Of a stretch of 64,000 nt of DNA, positions 9,988-20,903 are shown in pieces (positions within the stretch are counted from its first letter, which is position 1; every line of letters starts with the position of its first letter). The notes under the pieces were generated by a model. It made no database searches, was not told the origin of the DNA, and saw nothing but the letters and a program-made list of their open reading frames with translations. Source of the stretch: Bactericera cockerelli. Lineage: Eukaryota > Arthropoda > Insecta > Hemiptera > Triozidae. The position numbers and the translations under genes were made by a program. The stretch covers positions 1,122,410 to 1,186,409 of the forward strand of contig CM044964.1 in NCBI GenBank assembly GCA_024516035.1, in the 5' to 3' direction.

Positions 9988-10117
9988 CTTTGAGAACGGA
10001 TTAGGATTATTATACCTGGCAAGAGATGGGATGGAATAAAAAAAAAAAGGATTAGAATTAAATTATCTGGAGTGATAACGAAGAGAATTTTGAGAAATTA
10101 ATTAAAAAGTTAGATAA

Positions 10118-13100
10118 GATAAGATAAGATTTATTTATTGATGTACATCAAATTTACAAATTTGTTTACACAAGTCAAATACAGATACAGAAATGGGGTA
10201 GAGGAAGAAAAAGAAGACATAATAGAATTTAAGAAGTAACAAACTAAGTAAATTGTGAGTTAGACCATATCACTCAAGCTGCAACTCAAAAATTCTTCTA
10301 AGGAATAAAAAGCCTGCTTTTTAAGAAAATTAGTGATACATGTTTTAAATAACTTTGGTGGCAAGTCCCTGATATGTGGGGGCAATTTGTTGAACAATAT
10401 AATAGCATGATAATTGGGACCATTTCGAGCTGCATTAACACGATGATTATTAATGACTAAGTTATTTCTATGCCTCGTATTATGAGAGTGGACATTTTCA
10501 AATGAAGTATATTGGTCCCTATGCTTCTTTAAATGGGTTAGACACTGAATAATGAACATGCATGGGAGTGTTAAAATTTCCATTCTTATAAAAGTTGGTT
10601 TGGCATGTTCATTATATGGCAGTCTACCCAGAATACGGATTGCTTTTTTCTGTAGAATGAATAATTTTTGGCTGTAAGTGGTATGGCCCCAGAGAAGCAA
10701 TCCGTATGATAGTAAGGAATGAAATAAACCATAATATGCATTTTTCAATACAGTGGGAGAAACTTGATTTTTTAATTGGTGAAGTAAAAACAATCGACTA
10801 TTTAACTTGCCCGCGACATGATCAATGTGGGCATGCCACTTTAGCTGGGGATCAATAAAAAATCCTAAAAGTTTTACACTAGGAGGGTTTAAAGGGAAGT
10901 TTATTCGACGTAAACTAAAAACAATTTCCTGTGTCTTTGTGCGATTTAAATGCAACCTATTACTATTAAACCAGTCCTGTGCCCGCTGTAGAGTTTCCCT
11001 ACTTTTGGCCAGTAATGAGTTCTCATTTGTACTTTGTACGAAAAGGGTGGAGTCATCAGCAAAAATCATTTCATTAGCCGACTGGGGCAGGTTAACAGGA
11101 AGATCATTGATGTACAACAAGAAGAGGAGGGGCCCCAAGATGGAACCGGTCGGCACGCCCGTGGATACTATTTTTATGTTTGAGACAGTGTTCCCTAACT
11201 GTACTTGTTGACACCTTCTCTCCAAATAAGATGCCATTAGATTAATACTGAGATTATTAAATTTATAATGCTTGAGCTTTTCTAATAAGATCGAATGGTT
11301 TAAACATTCAAAAGCACGTGAAAGATCACATAGGGTTGCATGTAAATATAACTTTTCATCGTATGTTTGCGATATAAATTTATTAAAAAAGTCAATGGCA
11401 TCAGTTGTTGAAAGAGATTTTCTGAAACCAAACTGATTAGGAGAGAAGAGTTTAAAATAGTTAAAGTAAGAACAAATTTGGTCGGACAGAAATTTTTCAA
11501 ATATTTTGCTGATGACTGGTAGGATAGAAATAGGCCTATAATTTGAGGGGTCATTTATATCACCTCTTTTATAAATCGGATGAATGAGACCGATTTTAAG
11601 ACAATCAGGGAATGTACCCTCAGCGAGACACAAGTTGATTAATTTCATAAGTGCAGTTATAATTATATCTTGAATGTTTGAGATTAAATCCAAATTTAAC
11701 CCGTATTTGTCCCTACCCTTTTTTTTAGTTAGAGAAGAAATGATATTGTACAGGGTATCCTGTGAGGCAGGTAGAAAATAAAATTCTTCATCAACATGAG
11801 AGACATTGAAATTCGAGACAAGGACACCAGGACACTCAGGGGCGGGAGGCAGATTGTTAACAATGTTTAGGGCCCATCACAGAAATTATCATTGAAGTTG
11901 TCTGCTGTAATCGAGAGAGAACTAAAATTATTACTATCATGTTCGGCTTGATGATTTTTAATTATATCCCACATGGTTTTACTAGGGTTAGAGGAATTGA
12001 GAACACGATTATCATTTGCTTGTTTTTTTGCAGCTTCAATTTTTTTACGATATAGTGAACGTAAATTTGCCTTTCTTTGAGCTAAGTTTTCACTCGGGTT
12101 ACAAGAATGAAGTTCAGTTAAGTATTTTAATTCAGATCGCATGTTTTTTAATTCATCTGTGAATTTAAAATTAGGCTTTTTTTCATCAGTAACAGTTTTC
12201 GTTTTAAGAGGAAAAGCAATACTTGCTGCATCAGAAATATTGGTTTGAAAAATGTAAAACTTATTGTTAATGTCCAAGTCTCGCCTATCAATGAAACTCA
12301 GGTCTAAGTTTAATACAATATTATAAAAAATATTTTTACCAGCTTGAGTGATCGGTCTGAAGTTAATTATTTTCTTGCCCTTCCCAGGTTTTGAATGCCC
12401 TGACTTAGGTATAGTTAGTAACTGGTATGAATGATCAGAGAAGCCCGGATCAGATACAATAGTTTTAAAATTATTATTTGAAAAATTGATGAAAATATTA
12501 TCAATTATACTATTTTGCCTTGTACATTCGGTGACAGTAGGAACAAAACCAAAAGATTTTATAAGATTCAAAAATAATTTACACTCAGAATTATCTGGAT
12601 TCTCAAAATGTATATTGAAATCTCCGCAGATGACTATTTTAGAATTATTTAAGGCATGATTACATAAAAAATCCTCAAATAAGACACAGAATTCATTAAA
12701 GTTATCAGGGCTAGGCGCCCTATAAACACAAAAGACAGAAACGCCTAGTCCTACCATTTTTATACCAGTAATTTCAAAAACTGAATCTTTGGATATTGTT
12801 ACAAGCGAGTCAATAGCCTTAAATTTACTAATTTTCTTAGCATAAATTAAGGAACCACCATAGTATTTATTTCTTACCGATTTTCTGGAATGCGAAACTA
12901 CCACGACATAGTCCTTCATGGCACAATATTTGTCATCCCCCGGCCCCAGCCAGTGTTCAGTTATACAAATGATATCAGGAGAAATTATATTATTATCAAA
13001 TAGAGATTCAAGTAAAACTACTTTGTTACGTAGGGATCCTATATTCATATGAAAAAAAGAAATATTTGATACGGGTCTTGATGGGCAGGTATTTATCACA

Positions 13101-13135
13101 GAGTTGAATTGAAATATAGTAGAAATCGTTTAAAT
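10118..13135 (-). mobile_element. CR1/L2-like non-LTR retrotransposon, 5'-truncated
   Basis: On the minus strand an endonuclease-RT ORF is followed by a short 3' end that finishes in a (TTATC)n tail at about 10118-10145. Microsatellite tails rather than poly(A) are typical of the CR1/L2/Daphne/Kiri group. ORF1 is absent and the ORF2 frame has no ATG before the endonuclease, so the copy is truncated near the start of ORF2. No flanking target duplication was recognised. It sits upstream of exon A of the SOD-like gene, apparently in an intron. Confidence 0.82.
10260..13099 (-). pseudogene. CR1/L2-like ORF2 (endonuclease and reverse transcriptase) with one frameshift
   Basis: 13099-11867 encodes the APE endonuclease ('FFHMNIGSLRNKV', 'ICITEHWLG', 'VICGDFNIHF', 'GFSDHSYQ'). 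A single frameshift near 11870 moves the reading into the frame that continues, without a stop, through a proline-rich linker ('NNLPPAPECPGVLVSNF') into the reverse transcriptase down to 10260 ('NYRPISILPVISKIFEKFL', 'CDLSRAFECLNH', 'GVPTGSILGPLLFLLYINDL', 'IFADDSTLF'). The motif usually read GVPQGS has Thr for Gln, and AFD is AFE. Other than the shift the frame is clean, so decay is recent. No RNase H is present. Confidence 0.88.
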
Positions 13136-13266
13136 TTGGTTTAAATTTAGAACCGAATAAAAAAAAAGGATTAGAATTAATCCAAGGACAAAATCAATTA
13201 ACTGGAGCTATAGTGCACTGTTAGTGGTTGCATTTCCGATGGGATAGTGTCCATTTAAATTTAAAG
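13136..13266. repeat. Local intronic repeat segment
   Basis: GGATTAGAATTAA with an upstream A-run also occurs at 10040-10110 and about 13600-13670, all near the LINE, suggesting an older local duplication. Confidence 0.4.
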
Positions 13267-13475
13267 TCTGTCCCGGTAGCTCTGTGGTAAAGGTGGCACT
13301 CTGTGAATCCAAAGATTCTAGAGGTCGTGGGTTCGAAATCCATCCGGGACATGACAAGTTATCCTCCTATTTGGATTTTTTATCACATAACTAAATGTCT
13401 TGGGCTTACTGCTGGAACAATGGGTCTTTAATAGTCCTAATGGGGCAGTATAATGAGGCAGTATAAGGCGATATA
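13267..13475 (+). repeat. tRNA-derived SINE, 'GTCCCGGTAGCTC' family
   Basis: The tRNA-like head has a 7-bp acceptor match GTCCCGG/CCGGGAC and B box GGTTCGAAATCC. The body has CTTGGGCTTACTGCTGGAA and ends near AAGGCGATATAAG. Other copies: 46619-46815 (+), 40480-40665 (-), 63427-63632 (-). Confidence 0.8.
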
Positions 13476-14099
13476 AGTTTTAAGAAAAAAAACTAATCCT
13501 GTTTTATAGTTTGGGCCTTAAATTTTATTTATTAGGTACCTAGGTAGATAAGTAGGTATAAGGGCTTCTTACTTTGTTATTTTGGTAGAGCCCACACGTG
13601 GAGAACCGATTAGAATTAAATTACCTGGAGTGATGACAAAAATTTTTATTGAGAAATTAATTAAGAATTGAATTCGACCCTGCTTGAGCGGGAAAAGACA
13701 GAGTAAAAGAAGAATTAAGAATTGAATTGAAATATTTCTTTTCAAAATGGAGGATATAATGATGAGAAATCAATTAAAAAGATAGAGAACCCTAATCCTT
13801 TTAGATTTTCTTTTGAGATCCCTAATTTTACGTCTGATAATAGTAATAAATTGGTATCAAAAGATAGCGGAAGAGTTTTTGTTTAATGGAGGGTACGTTT
13901 TAAGAACGGATTATAAATAAAAGACCTTGTGAAAACACCGCGCCCCCCCTGGGGTTGTGACCACGTGATATCAGTGTTCAACCACATTCTTCCTAGGTAT
14001 TACCGTATTATTATCTTCTTGACGTCGCACTTAGAACATGTTCATTAGAGACTCGGTTTTTATCTCTAATAACTGGATAGTAACAAACCTAGTCACCTA
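13476..14099. other. Non-coding, nothing recognised
   Basis: AT-rich, apart from the local intronic repeat near 13600-13670. No exon seen. Confidence 0.35.
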
Positions 14100-14480
14100 C
14101 ATTAACCTCATCCAGCCTTGGTTGGGTCGGAAATAACCGGTATCACAGGGGTCTGAATTTGAGTGGTCACCTACCCATCCACCCCCGAAAACAGGACATT
14201 CACCAAGTCTTGGTCTTGTTGGACGTTGCTTAACTTCAGTGATCCAGTGCAACAACTCTGTCTTTGTACTTCTATTGGATAACTAGCCTTTGTCCAATAC
14301 TCTTTCAAGTCGAACAAGACAAGGCAAGGTATGGCTTTGTCTAAATCAACTGAACGATCAAGCCTGGCTTCACCTCGCTGGACGATGTTTAGCTTTGGTG
14401 ATCTTACGAGCACCGGTGGATTCAACGCGCCATCGACACTGGCAAATGTTCTTTAGTTGTTACACTGGAACCGCCTTGTG
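14100..14480 (-). repeat. Two 5S-rRNA-derived SINE pieces
   Basis: On the minus strand GATCACTGAAGTTAAGCAAC at about 14225-14250, and GTCGATGGCGCGTTGAATCC...GATCACCAAAGCTAAACATC at 14375-14440, both follow 5S rRNA. The body CACCTACCC...CAGCCTTGGTTGGG matches the family. Confidence 0.65.
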
Positions 14481-15430
14481 GTATAGCCGGGCACAGCTTT
14501 TCTGGTGCTGGGTCCATAGGGTGGCTAGTACTGGCCACTATTTCGGGCCCCAATTTTTCTCTGTTTGTATACCTCTACCGGGCCAGGGCCCACCTTAGGA
14601 GCCCGGGACATTTCCCCCCCAAATACCCTACCCTGTGATCGGCCCTGATGGTAAATCAATTTTATACTTACAATTAACTAGCAACAATATCACAGACTTC
14701 ATTATTGTGTTTAACACTCCACGCTTCTCTATACCACCAAGAATAGGAACAAAGAAGTCATCTCTAGGTATCTTTATTATCTTTGGTGTCACTAATATTG
14801 AGTTAGAAAAAGCTTTTGAAGTTAAATAATTTAAAAAAATGTGAGATATTCTCGGAAGTAAAATACGTCCAGTATATTATGATAACTGCACAGTATAGGA
14901 TGTTTGTATTTAACACATTAATCGCATATTGATAGCAGAATAATGTTGAAATAGTGATAACAAAAATTAGGGAGAATTGAATTATGTTATTTACATATTA
15001 TTTAGCAATAATTCAGGCAGAAATTCTTTTTATTTTATTTAGGCACTAGTAGATAAAATAGTAACAAAATTTAAAGTTATCTTTAAAAAAAAAAATATTT
15101 ATGTACAGAACCTTATGAAACATTATGATTTATTTTCGAACTACATGATACAAAGATGATGGAGTTATGAACTCTGAGATTGAACTGGTTGTAAGCTGGC
15201 AATGCTGGCTAAGGTTTGGCTCTAAGCAAAGAACTCAGTCCAGGATACTGATGAATGAGTCAGAACTCTCAGTAAGGATTTGTAACCAGCTCAGGAACTC
15301 TCCTGGATCAGCCGTTCTCAAATTGTCTGCCCCTCCTGGCCACTCGATAAAGTGGATAATTGCAAAAAGGGTAAGTATAATCTCTTTGCAATTATACACT
15401 TTACTACACTTCCTTACTTTCCGTGTCCAT
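14481..15430. other. Non-coding, nothing recognised
   Basis: Short chance ORFs only. No splice-consistent exon seen. Confidence 0.35.
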
Positions 15431-15515
15431 GATGGTTGTGTCGTGGTGATGGAAGGATTGATGGGATGTAACGTATAACCCTTGTGGACGCCCAGAAGCA
15501 ATATTCTGGGCTCCT
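15430..15515 (+). repeat. Dispersed repeat 'GGACGCCCAGAA'
   Basis: GGATTGAT...GGACGCCCAGAAGC...TTCTGGGCT also occurs at 46075-46145, so this is an interspersed element. Confidence 0.5.
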
Positions 15516-15517
15516 TC

Positions 15518-15810
15518 CTGGAAATCGTTCTCCTATATCCAGGTTTCTCTTGTAAAGAGGCTATTTTCACTTATACAGAGGTAAACTTGACCTGGAAATC
15601 GTTCTCTTATATCCAGGTTTCTCTTGTAAAGAGGTTATTTTCCCTTATACAGAGGTAAACTTGATCTGGAAATCGTTCTCCTCTATCCAGGTTTCTCTTG
15701 TAAAGAGGTTATTTTCCCTTATACAGAGGTAAACTTGACCTGGAAATCGTTCTCTTATATCCACGTTTCTCTTAAAAAGAGGTTATCTCTCTTATAGGGA
15801 GTTAAATTTA
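15518..15810 (+). repeat. 74-bp tandem repeat, about four copies
   Basis: The unit CCTGGAAATCGTTCTCTTAT through AGAGGTAAACTTGA repeats with spacing 73-74 bp (starts near 15518, 15591, 15665, 15738) and decays at the right end. Confidence 0.85.
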
Positions 15811-16262
15811 ACTTGAATTCCTCCCTCTTACATCTAGGTTTACTGTAACACATAATATGTGATGTAATGATTGACATGATATAATGTGATATAATTACAA
15901 TAGGTATGAGATATAATGATGTACATGAACACATAATAGTTTATGATTATTTGATTATGATAATAATTATCATTATAATTCATACTACTTTTGTGATTTA
16001 GAGATTACTCTTACCACACGTTTGGAACAGCTGTTCTGGACTTTCTGATATTCTTATGATTATAGTTTGGTTGAAGGTGAAAGTGGTGTGGCTACTACCC
16101 GGAGAATGCAGTAGTATTAATAGTACTCTCCCACCATTCACCTTGTGGCCATGGCTACAAACCGCTCTGAATATTGTGACGTCATGGAAGTGATACATTT
16201 TTCTCTCTCACCACTTGATGTAATAAGAACATAGAATAATACATTTCAGGGGCGAATTTAAA

Positions 16263-16292
16263 AGTAGAGGGGGGGGGGGGGGGGGGGGGGTG
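16263..16292 (+). repeat. Poly(G) run
   Basis: An uninterrupted run of over 20 G. Copy number is likely to be polymorphic or misassembled. Confidence 0.8.
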
Positions 16293-16384
16293 CTACGCAT
16301 TAGTAGAATAAGGAAAATCTTAGGTCAAAATAACTAGACATTTGAATATACTCGTACTTACATCTGACTGGGTATCGAACCCAT

Positions 16385-16500
16385 TGCACGCAAGGTGACC
16401 TGGGTTCGATCCCCAGCGGGGCAGGATTCTTTCTGCTCTGTGCTTGGGTGGTCGGGGTCGTGCTGTCAATTGTCAACTAATATGGACACAATACTTCCTC
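16385..16500 (+). repeat. tRNA-derived SINE, 'GTCACCGTGGC' family, 3' part
   Basis: GCACGCAAGGTGACCTGGGT and TCGATCCCCAGCGGGGCAGG, then TTCTGCTCTGTGCTTGGGTG, as in the 44.4 and 49.2 kb copies. Confidence 0.65.
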
Positions 16501-17084
16501 ATGAATGGTTCACATTACATACTATTGGAAATGATAATAAAACTTTGACTTTCCCTAATAATAATAAAACATTTTTTTTACAAAAGCGGACTACTTCCAA
16601 TTATTTTCTAATAATTATTAGGTACATATTCTTGAAAGTAATATCTTCATCATAGGGTGGCGTCATCGTGCACGATGGTAGCCAGACAGTGGAGGAATGA
16701 CCCAGCACTTCTACTACTGACTTTACAAAGAGGCTAATACTTAATTGACAAGAGCCCCCAAAATAATATCCAAAGAAAATAATATTTTCATGATTTGTAT
16801 ATTTAAAATTATAATATTTTATTATTTTATTTTATCGTAAAAATACCAAAAAGAACTGCAGATAAGAAAAGTTATGTCCATGAAAAGTATAGGTACATGA
16901 CTATGTGTGGTAACAACTGTAACAAGTGACGATGGGCGAGGAAAATAGTAGCGTCTTGAAGTAGCAATTCTTGTACTGGTTTTATGGAATGGGCTTTGCA
17001 AGAAGGGGAACTTTCATATCTGTGGAAAAATATGTGAAACATAAAATCAATTAAATTATACATAAGTACTTATCAAACACCTCA

Positions 17085-17300
17085 GGTGACCCGGGTTCGA
17101 ATTTTTTCGGGCTCTGTACTTCGGGGCCTCGTGAGGACAATTGGGGTAGTTGTAGAGTGGGCAACGACCAGTGGCGGCATTACGAGATAGATATTTGAAT
17201 ATATTTGATGGTCGGTTGGAGATATGACGCATAAGCATTAGTTCTCGTAATGTCGATGCTACCCACAAAAAAAATGTAACAAAATAACACAAATAACAAG
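17085..17300 (+). repeat. tRNA-derived SINE, 'GGTGACCCGGGTTCGAA' family
   Basis: It matches the copy at 58745-59000: CAGGTGACCCGGGTTCGAA, TCGGGCTCTGTACTT, GGACAATTGGGGTAGTTGTA, CGTAATGTCGATGCTA, and an ACACAAATAACAAGCTCTT tail. Confidence 0.75.
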
Positions 17301-17339
17301 CTCTTCATCACAATTCGAACATAAATTTTGTAGAAAGAA

Positions 17340-17520
17340 GTGCTGCGCATACCCGTTGTGATTCTCTAGCTGCGGTGACTCCTCAGGTCCTGTGTGTGCC
17401 ACGGAGTCTCTGCGGCTCGCTGAGCTGCGGCTGCTAGTGCTTGTGCGGGCCGTTGTGATTCTCTAGCTGCGGCGACTCCTCGGGTCACCGCAGCTAGAGA
17501 GGCTCGTTCGGCTGTGCTTC
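17340..17520. repeat. Short GC-rich duplicated segment
   Basis: GTTGTGATTCTCTAGCTGCG is present twice (17355, 17450), followed by GTGACTCCTCAGGTC/GCGACTCCTCGGGTC, and a partial inverted copy (CACCGCAGCTAGAGAG). Function unknown. Confidence 0.5.
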
Positions 17521-17650
17521 GTCGGGAATCGGCTACCATCGCTTGTTGGGCTCGTGCTCTTTCGTTAGTGTTAACATTTTCGTTTGTATTTTCAGGCCAG
17601 TTCCAATTAACATTATTTACGGCGTCAACTGTGGAATCGAAATAAAATAA

Positions 17651-17705
17651 CCGACCTCAGTAGCTTAACCGGTAGGGCGGCGGACTTGTAATCTGGAGGT
17701 CGGTC
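17651..17705 (+). repeat. tRNA-derived SINE, 'CCTCAGTAGC' family, head only
   Basis: CCGACCTCAGTAGCTTAACC through GACTTGTAATCTGGAGGTCG, then an abrupt switch to unrelated repeat DNA. Confidence 0.65.
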
Positions 17706-18002
17706 CCAAGATAAGAAAAAAACACTGCCAATTATGGACACAATACTTCCTGGTGATTGTTTCACATTGTATAAACGTGGCAATTTTGAGATTTTATACT
17801 AAATCACTTGTATCTAAAGAACCGCTAAACTGATATTCTTCAAATTTGTTTAATGTGGTAGAATACTATTTTTTCTACGTTCTAAATTCTACAATTAATT
17901 CTGTATAGGCAAGTTGTAGACTTTATTTTTTTACTTTTTTGTCCAAAATTTTGGATTTTCTTATATATAAAAATTAAATTATAATTCATTAAAAATAAAT
18001 AT

Positions 18003-18250
18003 AAATAGCCTATGTAAAACAATAATATGCATATACATACAAAATTTCATCAAAATCGGGTGTACCGTTCACGAGATATATGCGTTTAAGTAAAAAGTTA
18101 GTGGTCAGGCGCATGGTCTCTTTCACCCAGAACCGCTTGTACAAATTTAATGAATTTAAAATGAGACCATCTAAAGATACGTCATCTATATGTGTGCAAA
18201 ATTTCATCAAAATCCGTTGAGCAGTTTCCGATATTTGCGCGTTTAAAAGA
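18003..18250 (-). repeat. Family B repeat fragment
   Basis: Reverse orientation of the 34.57-kb repeat: AAAATTTCATCAAAATCGG, GTGGTCAGGCGCATGGTCTC, CCGATATTTGCGCGTTTAAA. It is interrupted at its end by the palindromic MITE that follows. Confidence 0.65.
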
Positions 18251-18616
18251 ATCCCCCAAAAAACACTACGTGTACGAATAGTCGTCAAGTGTTGGAATGA
18301 TTAAAAAGAACTGATATCAAAAACGTCAATTTTCTATGTTTGAAGGAATTATTTTTCACGTAATTAGTCTCTAAATAATTCAACCAAAATAAGGTTGAGT
18401 AGCTATTTTTTTGTTTAAATTCTCAAAATACCAAATCGAAGTTTGCTCAAAGGTGTATTGTTGTTGTGAGGCTATTATTTTGGTTGAATTATCAAGAGAC
18501 TAATTACGTGAAAAATAATTCCTTCAAACATAGAAAATTGACGTTTTTGATATCAGTTCTTTTTAATCATTCCAACACTTGACGACTATTCGTACACGTA
18601 GTGTTTTTTGGGGGAT
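18251..18616. mobile_element. Palindromic MITE with long inverted repeats
   Basis: The left arm starts ATCCCCCAAAAAACACTACG and the right arm ends CGTAGTGTTTTTTGGGGGAT. The arms match almost perfectly for about 140 bp, with a spacer of roughly 85 bp. It is inserted in a family B repeat. There is no ORF. The near identity of the arms indicates youth or gene conversion. Confidence 0.85.
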
Positions 18617-19630
18617 ATCACTACTTTTTGATTTAATTGATTTTCCTTTGATAGATGAAATAAAAACTAATCAACAATCAGCAGATAAAAGAAAAAAGAC
18701 TTTTAATTTAAGGATGTTGCGATACGCAGTAATATTATAAGACTATCATATAAAATGTTGGGTAATTTATATTGAAGTACGAGAAGTGAGGTGACACTAC
18801 CTACCATGTTTAATGAAAAAAGTTATACTGAGTTTCATGCTCGAAAATTATATTGTGACCCAAGTACTGTTCTGTAAATAATTACAATTGCAAGGAGAAA
18901 AAAAAAGATAGAAAAAAAAACCTTGAAAAGATGCTGAAAGAATATTTCATAGTACTTGCTGAAGAGAGGAGAAATATTGAGATAACAGGTGTATTCCTTA
19001 TTTGAGTGACACTAGAGCGCTCAGCAATTTTGTTGATCTTTTCAAATTTTGAAACCCACTACCGAGGTTCACTAACAGAAAAGTACCCCTTTTCAGTATT
19101 TTTGGCAATAATTAGAGATGGGTGATATCGAGTGTTTCATAGAACTGGTACTTCAGTAATCGATTACTTAAAAGTACCGAGTATTTATCCAATTACTTTT
19201 GTACTTGGTTTTTGAGGTTATGAGAGCGGATGTAAATGGAATAATGGATTTGAGTAATCACTCAAGAAACAAGTACAAAAGCACCGGTTCTTTCTTTATT
19301 CAGTACACTAACTAAATCTCACAATTTTGCATTCAGAACGTTTACAGGAGATGAATCTCGGTTCACAAAATTTGTTGGGTGTTTTAGTTTCAAGTGTTTC
19401 AATAGATTAGAAGCTCCACCTCCATTTTATAAACTGAATTACATAATCTACATTTCCCTAAACCGTCCGATTCTTTGACAAAGAAGTTTCAAATAGAAGA
19501 CTTGTTCCTACGAGACAAAGAGAAAAATATTAGGACACCGACAGCCCAAATATTATTCATAGATAATATCGGAATAATTAAGTAGGTACCTCTCTCTGCT
19601 GTACCCAGTTCTAGAGATGGGTATTTGAGA
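18617..19630. other. Non-coding, nothing recognised
   Basis: AT-rich with chance ORFs only. At 19110-19290 it carries GTACTTGG/AGTACC motifs similar to the next repeat. Confidence 0.35.
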
Positions 19631-19985
19631 TAGTATTGTAATTGTAATACCGAGTATTTATATAGAACCGGTACCCGGTATGCTACCCGGTGTGTAATAC
19701 CAAGTATTTAATAGAACCGGTACCCGGCTATTACGTACGATACGTCGGTACTCGGTTCCAGCGTGTAATACCGAGTATTTCATAAAACCAGTACCCAGTA
19801 CGGTACGCGGATCCAGTGTGTTATAGGTACCGTCGCCAGTGTTGTGCACGGGTACAGGTACCTACCAAAATTTTGTACCCGGTATGGGTACGGGTACCTA
19901 ATTTTATTTTGTGCCGGGTACGGGTACTTTTGTAACAGTACCCGGTATTTTTTGGGTACTTTTCGGGTATGTTATCCTTATCTAT
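19631..19985. repeat. Degenerate GGTACCCGG-rich repeat
   Basis: Three to four loose units with TAATACCGAGTATTT and ACCGGTACCCGG(T/C), then CGGGTACGGGTACTTTT units. Resembles the internal part of a MITE; boundaries unclear. Confidence 0.5.
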
Positions 19986-20040
19986 AGTAATAATATTTGT
20001 CTAAATTTTTTCTAACATTTTTTTCTCCTCTAACCACGTG

Positions 20041-20162
20041 AGTCTGGAATCACAGCCCTACCCAGGCTGGGTGAGGTAAATGTAGGTAGGTAGCTGGAAC
20101 GATCCCCAGCGAATGGAGGGTAAAACCTCCCGTCCTGACTAGTTCAAATCAGGACGTTAAAA
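20041..20162 (+). repeat. 5S-SINE body fragment
   Basis: CCCAGGCTGGGTGAGGTAAA, GCGAATGGAGGGTAAAACC and CAGGACGTTAAAACC match the body and tail of the 38.9-kb 5S-derived SINE. The 5S head is missing. Confidence 0.6.
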
Positions 20163-20260
20163 CCAAATACAATCAACTGGTCACAATCGTTTTAAAATGA
20201 GGTTGGTGTGATAATTGGTGCTTCTGTTGTGGAACTTCAACCAGTATATAATAATGAAGA

Positions 20261-20903
20261 AAAAAATCTGGTGTAAACATCACACGACTTTCCTTATCTC
20301 CCAAAAAGGAGTCGAATTCCGCCACTGGGGACTGAACGGTAACAGATAACTAAAAATCAATGCCAAATTCGTGATCAGCACTTCAAAATCATTTAATTTG
20401 ATATGTCACAACCCCCATCTAGGATGAATAATAAAAAAGTTAGTCCAATCGGGTCCCCCTACAATACCGGTAAATTGGGGCCGGTTTCCAAAAAGTTAAA
20501 GATATCAAAAAAATGATCAGAGTGAACCCCTATTATTTTTTTAATATGAGAAAATGTTGTTCTCTAACTTTTTTTGTATCTTTAACCAATTCAAAGAAGC
20601 GGTGCTTGCGGCCAATATTTGCGGCCCTGCGGCCGCAGAATGCGGCCGATTTCAACCAAAAGTTTCATGGTTCGTCTGGTGTATAAAATTAATTACCATA
20701 CCAAATTTAAAGTCTCTAGCTCTTACCGTTCTTGAGATATCCTGTTCACACACAGACACACACACAGACAGACGCACGGACCAATGGCTGAAAACCACTT
20801 TTTTGGTATCCTGAGGCTATGATTCGTCCAGAAATGTGAAAAACTGGGTAGGTCAAATTTTCGACGAATACAATACTTTCCTTATTATAGGATAAGGAAA
20901 GTA
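20261..20903 (-). repeat. Hairpin-led dispersed repeat, family A (copy 1)
   Basis: Same element as 36792-37434 and 43651-44311. It carries AATCTGGTGTAAACATCACA at one end, internal GCGGCCGCAGAATGCGGCCG, and a CCTTATTATAGGATAAGG hairpin at the other. Open frames of about 86 aa inside are conserved only because the copies are similar. Confidence 0.8.

Noticed and set aside
10825..11211. Plus-strand ORF of 128 codons
   Set aside because: Antisense shadow of the CR1/L2-like reverse transcriptase.
13600..13670. Target-site duplication for the CR1/L2-like LINE (GATTAGAATTAAATTA shared with 10050)
   Set aside because: The shared block does not directly abut either end of the element and also occurs at 13165.
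20554..20814. Conserved 86-90 aa ORF recurring at 36.9 and 43.8 kb ([20 protein letters not shown])
   Set aside because: It follows the DNA similarity of family A repeats; both strands are open and there is no codon-level constraint visible.
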